NCBI GenBank assembly: GCA_012523385.1
Contig: JAAYIO010000087.1
Coordinates: 1 to 7,435, forward strand
DNA from: Methanomicrobiales archaeon
GTDB lineage: Archaea > Halobacteriota > Methanomicrobia > Methanomicrobiales > Methanomicrobiaceae
Direction of reading: 5' to 3'
DNA: 7,435 nucleotides
Shown here: positions 1 through 6,265 of the stretch, piece after piece
How the letters are laid out: every line of letters begins with the position of its first letter
Position numbering within the stretch: the first letter of the stretch is position 1
The notes under the pieces: model-generated
Database searches by the model: none
Told to the model about the DNA's origin: nothing
The model's input: the letters and a program-made list of their open reading frames with translations, nothing else
Translations under genes and position numbers: made by a program

Positions 1-27
1 ATATGTCTGTTTTCGAGAGAGGCTGAC

Positions 28-57
28 ATGAGTATTTATCGCCGTTCCCGTCCATGA
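28..57 (+). other. Possible nine-codon leader ORF before the J-domain gene
   Basis: An ATG at 28 is preceded by the purine-rich ribosome site GAGAGG at 17-22 with a 5-base spacer. It opens a nine-codon frame (MSIYRRSRP) that stops with TGA at 55-57, only 7 bases before the ATG of the J-domain gene. The better ribosome site belongs to this short frame; the J-domain ATG at 65 has none of its own. It may be a translated leader that couples ribosomes onto the next start, or chance. Confidence 0.2.
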
Positions 58-64
58 CTCTCTT

Positions 65-376
65 ATGGACATCACGACCGCGACAGCCATCCGGGATGCC
101 GCCACAGCACTGGGGATAACGGGGGAGGCCAGTATGGGCGAGATTCGCCATAGGTATCATGAAAAAATCAAACAGTGTCATCCGGATATCGCAGGGATTG
201 ACGCTCCCACATCCCATCAGGAGACGATTCACCTCAACGAATCCTATCATTTTTTAATGGAGTATTGCATGAACTACCGTTTTTCATTCCGAGTTGATGA
301 TCTGATAAAGACCGCTGAAAAGACCCATTCAGATATCTGGAACAACCGGTTTGGCGATGACCCAATATGGGGGTAA
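65..376 (+). CDS. Small J-domain (DnaJ-like) protein
   Basis: This 103-residue protein is almost entirely one J domain, the module that stimulates the ATPase of Hsp70/DnaK. Residues 9-22 form helix I (the ALGI signature, 15-18). Residues 24-37 form the basic helix II. The invariant HPD loop is at residues 39-41 (KQCHPDIAG), and residues 51-71 form helix III. The tail is acidic and aromatic and ends FGDDPIWG. There are no glycine-rich or zinc-finger regions, so it is not full-length DnaJ (about 370 residues). It is probably a specialised co-chaperone; its client is unknown. The ATG at 65 is the only ATG/GTG/TTG in frame ahead of the domain (an in-frame TGA lies at 29-31), but no ribosome site precedes it. 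GrpE, from the same chaperone cycle, is at the far right of the window. Confidence 0.8.
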   Translation: MDITTATAIRDAATALGITGEASMGEIRHRYHEKIKQCHPDIAGIDAPTSHQETIHLNESYHFLMEYCMNYRFSFRVDDLIKTAEKTHSDIWNNRFGDDPIWG

Positions 377-465
377 TCGGATCACAGGAACACGGGGACA
401 GTCTTCGGTTCTTTGGTTCGTTTGATGAGGAGAGAGATGCAATAACTCCAAAAGAAAGAGAATAA
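367..465 (+). CDS. Possible 32-residue small protein overlapping the J-domain stop
   Basis: An ATG at 367 overlaps the last ten bases of the J-domain gene in another frame and opens 32 codons, ending with TAA at 463-465. The peptide is charged and looks protein-like (MGVIGSQEHG, then a stretch FFGSFDEERD, ending PKERE). It has no ribosome site of its own, so translation would depend on termination and re-initiation from the J-domain gene. It could instead be the original C-terminus of the J-domain protein, lost through a frameshift near its end: the acidic DEERD stretch would extend the existing FGDDPIWG tail naturally. No family is recognised. The call rests on composition and overlap only. 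Confidence 0.25.
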   Translation: MGVIGSQEHGDSLRFFGSFDEERDAITPKERE

Positions 466-467
466 TC

Positions 468-653
468 ATGTAACGATTCAGCGCAACAATCACCGGGCAT
501 ATTGACGTGGACACTGACAAGCAGGTTGATGCAGAAATTCTGATGGAAAACATCCTGAGGGACGTCAGGGAAGCATTATCCTAACGTGGGAGTATCAAAG
601 GTTTTTCTATTGATGTTGAAACGATCGAAGAAGTGCCTGAAAAAAAGCGTTAG
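468..653 (+). pseudogene. Remnant of a small protein gene with two in-frame TAA codons
   Basis: The frame starting at ATG 468 reads like a real protein of about 61 residues but is interrupted by TAA at codon 2 (471-473) and TAA at codon 39 (582-584), before a final TAG at 651-653. The first segment runs RFSATITGHIDVDTDK and on through ILMENILRDVREALS; the second continues RGSIKGFSIDVETIEEVPEK. Both halves share one frame with no length change. Alternating beta-like stretches flanking an amphipathic helix suggest a small alpha/beta domain. Single-base changes (AAA, GAA or CAA to TAA) would explain both stops. The upstream purines (AAAGAAAGAG, 451-460) are a weak ribosome site. The parent family is not recognised. 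TAA is also the normal stop of the J-domain gene here, so a reassigned code is not supported. Confidence 0.5.
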
Positions 654-839
654 TGGTGGTGTCCGAACACCCGCGGCCATCCAGCTACCGTATCGGCATG
701 GTGTAGATACCCCGTTGCACGCTACCAGACCATTCGTATCATACAAAACACGGAGAAATGAACGCACGCTTCCGAATACTATTTTTAAAAATGTAAATCG
801 TGCCATGCCCGCAAACTGCTGGACATGCCGACATTCATC
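654..839. other. Intergenic stretch without a convincing gene
   Basis: Between the TAG of the gene remnant and the 3' end of the glycosylase gene no frame looks coding. It holds a small hairpin (GGTGT-CCGA-ACACC, 658-671) just after the remnant and a 12-base A/T palindrome, ATTTTTAAAAAT (781-792). The palindrome lies about 50 bases beyond the glycosylase stop and gives a run of Ts on either strand, so it could act as an archaeal T-rich terminator for converging transcripts. That role is inferred only from the T-run. Confidence 0.3.
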
Positions 840-1451
840 TTATTGTTCCTTTATCTCACCAACCGGACCGCCATCAAGCACCGCCCGGATGGTTTTAAAG
901 TCAGCAGCGAGCGACTCGCGGTATGCAGGGCGATAAATGGTGGCCGCGGGGTGAAAGACAGGAATAACAATACGTTCCCCTGTGATCGTAAGAATACGAT
1001 AGATTTTGCCGTGCACCTCAGATATGGGGCCACCGGGGGCAATGCCATAGGACTCAAGCACCCAGCTCATGGCAAACCGTCCAAGGGGGACGATCACCAC
1101 GGGGCGAATCAGAGAGAGTTGATCGTCAAGATAATGGCGACAGGCCTCAATCTCCTCGTGATTTGGATCACGGTTCTTCGGTGGGCGGCACTTGACAATA
1201 TTCGTGATGAATACATCATCTCGTTCGAGACCGATATCTGCGAGGAGGCTATCGAGAATAGTTCCCGCCCGGCCCACAAAGGGGACACCTTTGAGATCCT
1301 CACTTCTGCCGGGCGCCTCACCAATGAAGAGAACACGGGCAGGAATAGGGCCCTCTCCCGGAACGGCGTTGGTTCGTGTCTTTGCAAGAGGGCAGCGGGT
1401 GCAGGTGCGTACGGCCTCATCTAGTACAGTGCGCTCGTGCTCAAAGGTCAT
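840..1451 (-). CDS. Family 4 uracil-DNA glycosylase ([4Fe-4S] type)
   Basis: This 203-residue enzyme excises uracil from DNA (from cytosine deamination or dUTP incorporation) and starts base excision repair. It has the family 4 marks in order. CTRC at residues 17-20 supplies the first two cluster cysteines. GEAPG at 44-48, followed by E51 and D52, is the water-activating motif 1. C88 (NIVKCRPP) and C104 complete the four cysteines of the [4Fe-4S] cluster. HPAA at 167-170 is the minor-groove-inserting motif. Length is normal for the family. The start is supported by AGGAG on the minus strand, with about 9 bases to the ATG. It lies 67 bases after the UPF0182 gene on the same strand, so shared transcription is possible. 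A T-rich stretch (minus-strand TTTGTTTTGTTTG) in that gap could equally end the upstream message. Confidence 0.93.
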   Translation of the reverse strand: MTFEHERTVLDEAVRTCTRCPLAKTRTNAVPGEGPIPARVLFIGEAPGRSEDLKGVPFVGRAGTILDSLLADIGLERDDVFITNIVKCRPPKNRDPNHEEIEACRHYLDDQLSLIRPVVIVPLGRFAMSWVLESYGIAPGGPISEVHGKIYRILTITGERIVIPVFHPAATIYRPAYRESLAADFKTIRAVLDGGPVGEIKEQ

Positions 1452-1473
1452 GTCATATACTCCTGAGGCATAC

Positions 1474-1487
1474 GTTTGATTTCAAAC
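1474..1487. repeat. 14-base inverted repeat ahead of the glycosylase gene
   Basis: GTTTGA-TT-TCAAAC forms a 6-bp inverted repeat about 23 bases upstream of the glycosylase ATG, in the 67-base gap after the UPF0182 gene. It is too short and A/T-rich to be a strong hairpin. It could be a regulator site or part of a T-rich terminator, and chance is a real possibility. Confidence 0.25.
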
Positions 1488-1518
1488 AAAACAAAGGATG
1501 TGGTTGGTGATGATGGGA

Positions 1519-4221
1519 TCATGATCGCACAACCCGGCCAATTTCATCGACATATTTTTGATACCGGCCAAGATCGCCATCATTGAGGGCCTGACTGGCC
1601 AGGTCATAGAGTTCAGCAATTCGGGTAAGCTTCGTTAGGTCATCGTCGTTCACCGGCGGCAGGTCGCCCGGTCCATCATCTCCGGGGACTTTGCCATCGA
1701 AGATGACCGCAAGCGCTTCCGCCAGGGTATTCTGCATTGTCACCTGATCGCCATAGACAACGATCACCCGTTTGAGCTGAGGGAGCGTGCCTTTCTCGGT
1801 TGCTTCCAGATACAGCGGTTCCACGTATATGATAGAATCTTCAATGGGTATGACAAGCGTATTGCCCCGGAACACCGAAGAACCGGACTGTGACCAAAGG
1901 GTAATATCCCGTGATATTTCCGTGTCCTGATCAATCCGTGCCTCAACCTGCAGAGGTCCATAGGTAAGTTCCTGTTTGGAGAACTTGTAGGTAATAAGAG
2001 AACCATAGGCATCCCCGTCTGATCGAGCAGCCATCCATCCGATCATATTCTCCTTGTTTCTTGGGGTGAACGGGATCATCAGAATGAACTCCTCTGACGC
2101 TTCCCCTGGCAGTTTCATGATCACATAATACGGCTCCATCTGCTTGCGGTGACCACGGTATATCTCATCGGGAATGACCCATGCGTCCTCTTTGTTGTAG
2201 AAGACCCGGGGTTCCTTCATGTGATACGTGGCGTAGAGATCTGCCTGCACAGAGAAAAGCCCCTCAGGATAGCGGATGTGACTCTTGAGAGATTCAGGCA
2301 TATCGGCAAACTCTTTGAAGAGACCAGGGAAGATGTTGTCATACGTCTGGATGAGCGGGTCTTTCGGGTCAACGATATAGTAGCTGATATCCCCGTTATA
2401 AGCATCAACAACCACCTTTACACTGTTTCGGATATAATTAAGCCGTTCACCTCCGACGGTGGAGACAACAAAAGGTTTTGCGTAAGGGAATCGATCTGCG
2501 GTAGTATATGCATCTATGATCCAGTAGAGACGGTCATCTGCTACCACAATATAGGGGTCAGAATCATAGGAGAGGAACGGGGCACTGGTCTGTGCACGGT
2601 CAATGACCGTGCGGTGGAAAAGGATTTTGCTCGAATCCGTGAGAGAGCCTGACACCATGAGCTCAGTTGAACCGAATTTTAACGCATAAATGAGTCGTTT
2701 TACAAAATTATCCATGACGACGCCACCCCGTCCGTCATAGACGTGATAGGCATTCCGTTCTCCTGCAGGATAGTCGAATTCTTCCGTAGTAGTAGCTGTC
2801 ACGACATAATTTTTCGTCCCCTCTCCATAATAGATCCGTGGCTGTTCGAGCGTTAAATACGGGGAAGACGGGGGGATGTCCTTTAGGTAGAATACCGGGA
2901 GACCGTCATCGGTTACTTCATCGACAGGGTTCATCACGGCGCCATAGCCATGGGTGTAGATCAGATGCTGGTTCACCCATGTCTGAGCTTCTGGTTGAAG
3001 ACCCTCGATGTTCATTTCACGGGCCGAGACGAGAACCTCCTCGTAGTTGCCGTTGAAGTGGTAGCGGTCTACGTCCACACTATTGAAGTTATAATATGTC
3101 CGGAAGAGCTGGAGCTGTTCATAGGTAGTCTTGAGCGGACGCCAGTCCCAGATACGAATATTTTTGATGGTTGCATCGTTGTCCCGTATATCTGCTGCCG
3201 TAAGATTATACGAGACGGGGAAAGCCACCTCTTCGATGGTATCAAGGGCGTAGCTTGCAAGCGTGAACCGGATGTTGTAGTCCAGATACTGCTCCTCCAT
3301 ATTCAGCTCATTTGGCTCGACGACAAGACTCTGCACGGCCGCACCGCCGATAATACCAAGGAACGCAATCACCGCAAAGGCAGCAATACCGTAGGTGATC
3401 ACCTCAACGCGTTTGAACTTCTGATTGATTAAAAATCCGATGCCGATGACAAATGCCACAGCGGCAAGGATGGTGAGCACCGGCAGGATGACATGAACCG
3501 CAGTGTACCCGGCCCCGACCACCGCACCGGTTTGGGAGGAAAGCAGGTCAAACCTGGCAAACCAGATGCGGGCGGCAAGCACTGCAAAGGTAAGAAAGAG
3601 CAGTGCATTTACCTGCGGAAGAAATGTTTGAATCGTCTGCTTCATTGAGGGACCGCGTTCATATACCGGTCCACCCTCATATTCAGTCCCCGAGGGATAA
3701 ATAAACGGGTTACTGAAGAGATTTCCCGGACGACCTGCAAGATAGGGAAGGCTTGACAAGAGAATCGTCAAAACAAAGAGGACGATACAGAAGTTCAGGA
3801 CAATATGGTAGAACGGGAGAGAGAATACATAAAATCCGACATCAAGACCAAATATAGGATCAATTATCCCGAACGGCGCCTGACTGAGATATTTATACAC
3901 CATTTCCCACGAATTTGACACACCCAGACCGGTAAGGAACGCCAAAATGCCTGCAAATAATATTGCAATCGTAAATCCTTCCGATGAATCTCTGTGGAGG
4001 CGGGACGCTTTTTTTGCCGCATGTCGGATATTCAGATAGGCAAATCCAAAGAATACCGCTGTAGCGACAACAAACAGCGCGACGCGGATACCCAGAATGG
4101 TGAGGAAAATATCCTCATAGCCAATGGCGACAAACCAGTACCAGTCGCCGAGAAAGCCAAACATAGCCATTATTAATACAAGGATGGCGATGCCGGCAAT
4201 AATTAGTCGTTGCTGGTTCAT
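1519..4221 (-). CDS. UPF0182 family large membrane protein (COG1615)
   Basis: This 900-residue protein belongs to the UPF0182 family, whose biochemical role is not established. Seven hydrophobic segments are visible in the N-terminal third, at about residues 5-25, 40-64, 83-102, 128-160, 204-222, 241-265 and 273-296. A long soluble region of about 600 residues follows, probably outside the membrane. Family signatures are clear: DPIFGLDVGFYVFSLPFY (121-138), VEPNELNMEEQYLDYNI (301-317), IRIWDWRPL (355-363), SVDVDRY (381-387) and TWVNQHLIYTHGYGAVMNPV (414-433). The C-terminus has an acidic, proline-containing linker (PGDDGPGDLPPVNDDD) and then a short helical tail. No catalytic motif is recognisable. 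The start has only a weak ribosome site (GAGTGAT on the minus strand, 3 bases away), but the first membrane segment begins directly after it. Length is typical. The glycosylase gene follows on the same strand. Confidence 0.93.
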   Translation of the reverse strand: MNQQRLIIAGIAILVLIMAMFGFLGDWYWFVAIGYEDIFLTILGIRVALFVVATAVFFGFAYLNIRHAAKKASRLHRDSSEGFTIAILFAGILAFLTGLGVSNSWEMVYKYLSQAPFGIIDPIFGLDVGFYVFSLPFYHIVLNFCIVLFVLTILLSSLPYLAGRPGNLFSNPFIYPSGTEYEGGPVYERGPSMKQTIQTFLPQVNALLFLTFAVLAARIWFARFDLLSSQTGAVVGAGYTAVHVILPVLTILAAVAFVIGIGFLINQKFKRVEVITYGIAAFAVIAFLGIIGGAAVQSLVVEPNELNMEEQYLDYNIRFTLASYALDTIEEVAFPVSYNLTAADIRDNDATIKNIRIWDWRPLKTTYEQLQLFRTYYNFNSVDVDRYHFNGNYEEVLVSAREMNIEGLQPEAQTWVNQHLIYTHGYGAVMNPVDEVTDDGLPVFYLKDIPPSSPYLTLEQPRIYYGEGTKNYVVTATTTEEFDYPAGERNAYHVYDGRGGVVMDNFVKRLIYALKFGSTELMVSGSLTDSSKILFHRTVIDRAQTSAPFLSYDSDPYIVVADDRLYWIIDAYTTADRFPYAKPFVVSTVGGERLNYIRNSVKVVVDAYNGDISYYIVDPKDPLIQTYDNIFPGLFKEFADMPESLKSHIRYPEGLFSVQADLYATYHMKEPRVFYNKEDAWVIPDEIYRGHRKQMEPYYVIMKLPGEASEEFILMIPFTPRNKENMIGWMAARSDGDAYGSLITYKFSKQELTYGPLQVEARIDQDTEISRDITLWSQSGSSVFRGNTLVIPIEDSIIYVEPLYLEATEKGTLPQLKRVIVVYGDQVTMQNTLAEALAVIFDGKVPGDDGPGDLPPVNDDDLTKLTRIAELYDLASQALNDGDLGRYQKYVDEIGRVVRS

Positions 4222-4244
4222 GGAATCACTCTGGGCGTAATAGC

Positions 4245-4277
4245 GGTTATAATAGTAAAAAGGTTGGGAATAAAATT
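4245..4277 (-). promoter_or_regulatory. Candidate TATA region for the UPF0182 gene
   Basis: On the minus strand, TAATTTTATT (4268-4277) would place a transcription start near 4247-4250 and give a leader of about 26 bases. A second A/T-rich element, ATTATAA (4247-4253), would place the start almost at the ATG instead. Both are plausible archaeal TATA boxes and the sequence does not choose between them. Confidence 0.3.
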
Positions 4278-4495
4278 ACACAATGTATGTGGGTGATTTC
4301 TCAAATTGCGCCGGAATGAGAGTAAAAGGTCACAGACACGATGCCGAAAGCGTTGTTGCCACAGATAAGATGATTCAAATTATCCTCTGAACATCCCGGG
4401 GAGTGGTTCTCATTTTGTGGAGAGATTGTCTCTTTGAGCAAGCATTTGCAAACAGGGAAAAGACCTTACCCATAAACTGCCAATCTGCCTTCAGA

Positions 4496-4516
4496 GTTCT
4501 CAAGGTTCAGGAGAAC
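4496..4516 (+). promoter_or_regulatory. Hairpin covering an AGGAG ribosome-site candidate
   Basis: GTTCTC and GAGAAC are a perfect 6-bp inverted repeat with a 9-base loop. The right arm and loop edge include AGGAG (4509-4513), which lies 11 bases before a GTG at 4525. If transcribed, the hairpin would hide this site. A second site-like stretch, GGTGGTGA (4524-4531), lies outside it. A regulatory role is inference. Confidence 0.25.
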
Positions 4517-4524
4517 ATATTACG

Positions 4525-4603
4525 GTGGTGAATAAAAATAAAGAAAACTGGTTCAGAATTTCTGAAAAATACCCAATACTCGTATCTTACCCCATCTGAT
4601 CAG
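4525..4603 (+). other. Missing 5' coding part of the nitroreductase gene
   Basis: Reading upstream in frame from ATG 4604, codons 4541-4603 encode KKTGSEFLKNTQYSYLTPSD and a final Q. This matches the usual N-terminus of archaeal SagB-type proteins, which place a Gly-x-x-Phe helix and a Tyr-Leu-x-x-SDQ motif just before the PQPPLE segment. No ATG, GTG or TTG is in frame: an in-frame TGA sits at 4529-4531. Two explanations fit. Translation may start at ATA 4538, which lies 6 bases after the near-perfect ribosome site GGTGGTGA (4524-4531). Alternatively, GTG at 4525 or 4528 (MNKNKE) may be the true start, with one extra A in the run at 4544-4547 shifting the frame. Removing one A joins MNKNKE directly to TGSEFLKNT. 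Confidence 0.55.
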
Positions 4604-5287
4604 ATGCTGGGCAAGCCTCAGCCTCCGCTGGAGATTGCCTGTCCTGAAAACAAAGAGAGAATCCGTCTGCCCGCACCCGACTCAGTCGCTGTATTCCCTA
4701 TAAATCTCCGGGATGCCATCATGCACCGCGAGAGCAGGCGATTATACCAGAAGGAACCGATCACGCTTGCTGAGTTATCGTTTCTCTTATGGTGCACGCA
4801 GGGAGTAAAACGAAACGTTCACGGGGAATATACGCTCCGGACCGTGCCGTCTGCCGGTGCACGTCATGCACTGGAGGCGTATGTGCTCGTCAATAATGTG
4901 GAGGGCGTGCCACCGGGACTGTACCGCTACCTTGCCATTGAACATCTGCTTGCAGAAGTCAACACCGAGCCGTATATTGCGGAAAAATTATTTCAGGCAT
5001 GCCTCTCCCAGCAGTTTGTAAAAAAGAACGCGGTCACCGTCATCTGGACAGCAGTGCCTTACCGCATGTCATGGCGGTATAGTGAACGGGGATACCGCTA
5101 TCTCTTCATCGATGCGGGCCATGCCTGTCAGAATCTCTATCTCGGTGCTGAAGCCATCGAATGCGGCGTCTGTGCTATCGCGGCGTTTGATGACGGAGCC
5201 ATGAACCAACTCCTTGGTCTTGACGGCGAAAACCAGTTTGTCATCTATCTGGCAACCGTGGGGAAAGTAACCAGTAGCATACCCTGA
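4604..5287 (+). CDS. SagB-type nitroreductase family flavoprotein (5' end uncertain)
   Basis: This is a predicted FMN-dependent NAD(P)H oxidoreductase of the SagB/ThcOx branch of the nitroreductase superfamily; its substrate is unknown. From ATG 4604 it has 227 residues. PQPPLE at 5-10 is typical of the branch. HRESRRLYQKEPIT (41-54) is the flavin-phosphate-binding start of the fold. LLWCTQG (61-67), PSAGARHALEAY (82-93) and GLYRY (105-109) follow. FIDAGHACQNLYLGA (168-182) is the long central helix with its conserved GH-x2-QNL pattern, and the protein ends in the strand YLATVGK. No cyclodehydratase or precursor peptide gene is nearby, so azole peptide synthesis is not indicated. ATG 4604 has no ribosome site, and homologous sequence continues about 21 codons upstream, so this start is probably internal. 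The gene converges on the sulfite-reductase-like gene. Confidence 0.85.
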   Translation: MLGKPQPPLEIACPENKERIRLPAPDSVAVFPINLRDAIMHRESRRLYQKEPITLAELSFLLWCTQGVKRNVHGEYTLRTVPSAGARHALEAYVLVNNVEGVPPGLYRYLAIEHLLAEVNTEPYIAEKLFQACLSQQFVKKNAVTVIWTAVPYRMSWRYSERGYRYLFIDAGHACQNLYLGAEAIECGVCAIAAFDDGAMNQLLGLDGENQFVIYLATVGKVTSSIP

Positions 5288-5306
5288 TATTCGAAGGGTA
5301 TGCTAC
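5274..5306. terminator. 11-bp perfect hairpin between convergent genes
   Basis: GTAGCATACCC (5274-5284) and GGGTATGCTAC (5296-5306) are perfect reverse complements around an 11-base loop. The left arm is the last codons of the nitroreductase gene and its TGA stop lies in the loop. The reductase gene on the other strand ends 27 bases beyond. Its position suits a two-way transcription end or an mRNA 3'-protecting stem. No T-run follows on either strand, so it is not a classical intrinsic terminator. Confidence 0.65.
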
Positions 5307-5332
5307 CCGTCCCCGGCACTCTATTCCAGAGA

Positions 5333-6175
5333 TCAGAATCCAAGTTCCCTGAAAACCCTGTCCTCACCCATCCGATCCATCATCTGCCCAAACCGTTCCC
5401 CATCGCAGGCATTTTCGGCGAAATATGCAATGATTCGTTGGGTAAGGGCCGGCACATCATTTTCTGCAATACTGCCCGGCACCTCGGTGCCCAGACGAAT
5501 CGCTCTCCCTGCACGGCCGCCGAGATAGAGAGTCAGTCCTTCTTCAGCAATGCTGATTGCATCCAGCGGACAAACGGCGATGCAGTCGCCGCAGCCGATG
5601 CAACGGTCTGAAACGAATATGATTCCCTCATCATCGACCGCAATGGCATCTTCTTTGCAGACCAATTGACAGGCACCACATCGGCTACATTCATCCTCAT
5701 CAAACCGCGGATAACGGTGACCCATGAATCCTATATCATTGAACTGCACCCGGGAGCAGTTGTTCGGACACCCTGCAATAGCAATCTTGAGCTTCCGTGG
5801 CAGAGGGCGTCCGCCTTCCTGTTCTTCAAGTAAACAGGCCATCGCAAAGGTATCATAGCAGCCATGCCGGCAGACTGTCCCTTTGCAGGCAACAACGGAA
5901 CGGACAGATGAACCCGTGCTGCCCAACACGAGCCCTGCCTCAGACAGCACCGCTGTGGCGTCAGGCACATCCGCTTGTTGTATGCCGGGCACCTCAATAT
6001 TCAACCGGGCAGTCGTGCAGACGTCGCCCTGCCCAAATTCCCGTGCCGTTTTTGCCAGTGCCTCAAGCTGGTCAGCAGAAATAATCCCTGCAACAGCCTT
6101 CACCCTCAGGGAGATTACGCCTTTTTCACGGAGGGCAACAACACCCGGTTGCTTGCTTTTCTTGCCGAACTTCAT
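5333..6175 (-). CDS. Small sulfite/nitrite-reductase-like protein with two ferredoxin clusters
   Basis: This 280-residue protein resembles the small dissimilatory sulfite-reductase-like proteins of methanogens; its physiological substrate is not established. Residues about 10-65 form the ferredoxin-like half domain (GVISLRVKAVAGIISADQ). Residues about 90-155 carry the siroheme-[4Fe-4S] motif: C97, C102 and C106 in ACKGTVCRHGC, then C136 and C140 in GCPNNCS. Two [4Fe-4S] ferredoxin motifs follow: C163, C166, C169, C173, and C192, C195, C198, C202-P. An alpha-helical tail completes it. The first pair is spaced CX4C, whereas classical siroheme reductases have CX5C. The start is uncertain. MKFGKKSKQP (ATG 6175) suits the family but lacks a ribosome site. 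ATG 6244 has AAGGA 5 bases upstream and would add 23 residues (MALIRDAPGR...), and ATG 6262 would add 29. A divergent zinc-ribbon gene lies upstream. Confidence 0.82.
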   Translation of the reverse strand: MKFGKKSKQPGVVALREKGVISLRVKAVAGIISADQLEALAKTAREFGQGDVCTTARLNIEVPGIQQADVPDATAVLSEAGLVLGSTGSSVRSVVACKGTVCRHGCYDTFAMACLLEEQEGGRPLPRKLKIAIAGCPNNCSRVQFNDIGFMGHRYPRFDEDECSRCGACQLVCKEDAIAVDDEGIIFVSDRCIGCGDCIAVCPLDAISIAEEGLTLYLGGRAGRAIRLGTEVPGSIAENDVPALTQRIIAYFAENACDGERFGQMMDRMGEDRVFRELGF

Positions 6176-6178
6176 GAT

Positions 6179-6197
6179 ATACCCAAAGGATGGGTAT
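6179..6197. repeat. 7-bp inverted repeat just upstream of the favoured reductase start
   Basis: ATACCCA (6179-6185) and TGGGTAT (6191-6197) are perfect reverse complements with a 5-base loop. They sit 3 bases before ATG 6175 on the minus strand. If translation starts at 6175, this is a leader hairpin or operator. If it starts at 6244, it is inside the coding region. The ATACCC/GGGTAT core also forms part of the hairpin at 5274-5306. Confidence 0.35.
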
Positions 6198-6265
6198 GCA
6201 CAGATAATCAATGATCGCCCAGGGGCATCTCTGATAAGAGCCATGCATATCCTTATCCCCATTCA

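Larger units (their letters stand above)
4222..4524. other. Divergent intergenic region, UPF0182 gene / nitroreductase gene
   Basis: About 300 bases separate the two divergent genes. No frame looks coding. It holds the presumed promoters of both genes and a small hairpin (AGAGA-TTG-TCTCT, 4421-4433). An inverted repeat, GTTCTC (4496-4501) / GAGAAC (4511-4516) with a 9-base loop, contains the AGGAG ribosome-site candidate (4509-4513) of the nitroreductase gene. No clear TATA box was found for the plus-strand gene. Confidence 0.5.

Noticed and set aside
468..653. Stop codon reassignment or pyrrolysine insertion to explain the interrupted gene
   Set aside because: The interrupting codons are TAA, whereas pyrrolysine uses TAG, and TAA ends the J-domain and second zinc-ribbon genes here.
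586..936. Plus-strand frame of 116 codons beginning with GTG or ATG near 586
   Set aside because: It overlaps the second half of the gene remnant in another frame and the 3' end of the glycosylase gene antisense, and no protein family is visible. The CWTCRHSSYC stretch from ATG 805 looks like a metal motif, but it lies mostly opposite the glycosylase and is probably chance.
2149..2652. Plus-strand frame of 167 codons inside the UPF0182 gene
   Set aside because: It is antisense to a well-supported 900-residue protein, with no ribosome site or recognisable domain.
4604..5287. A thiazole/oxazole-modified peptide cluster suggested by the SagB-type protein
   Set aside because: No cyclodehydratase, docking protein, transporter or precursor peptide gene is present nearby; the family also has stand-alone oxidoreductases.
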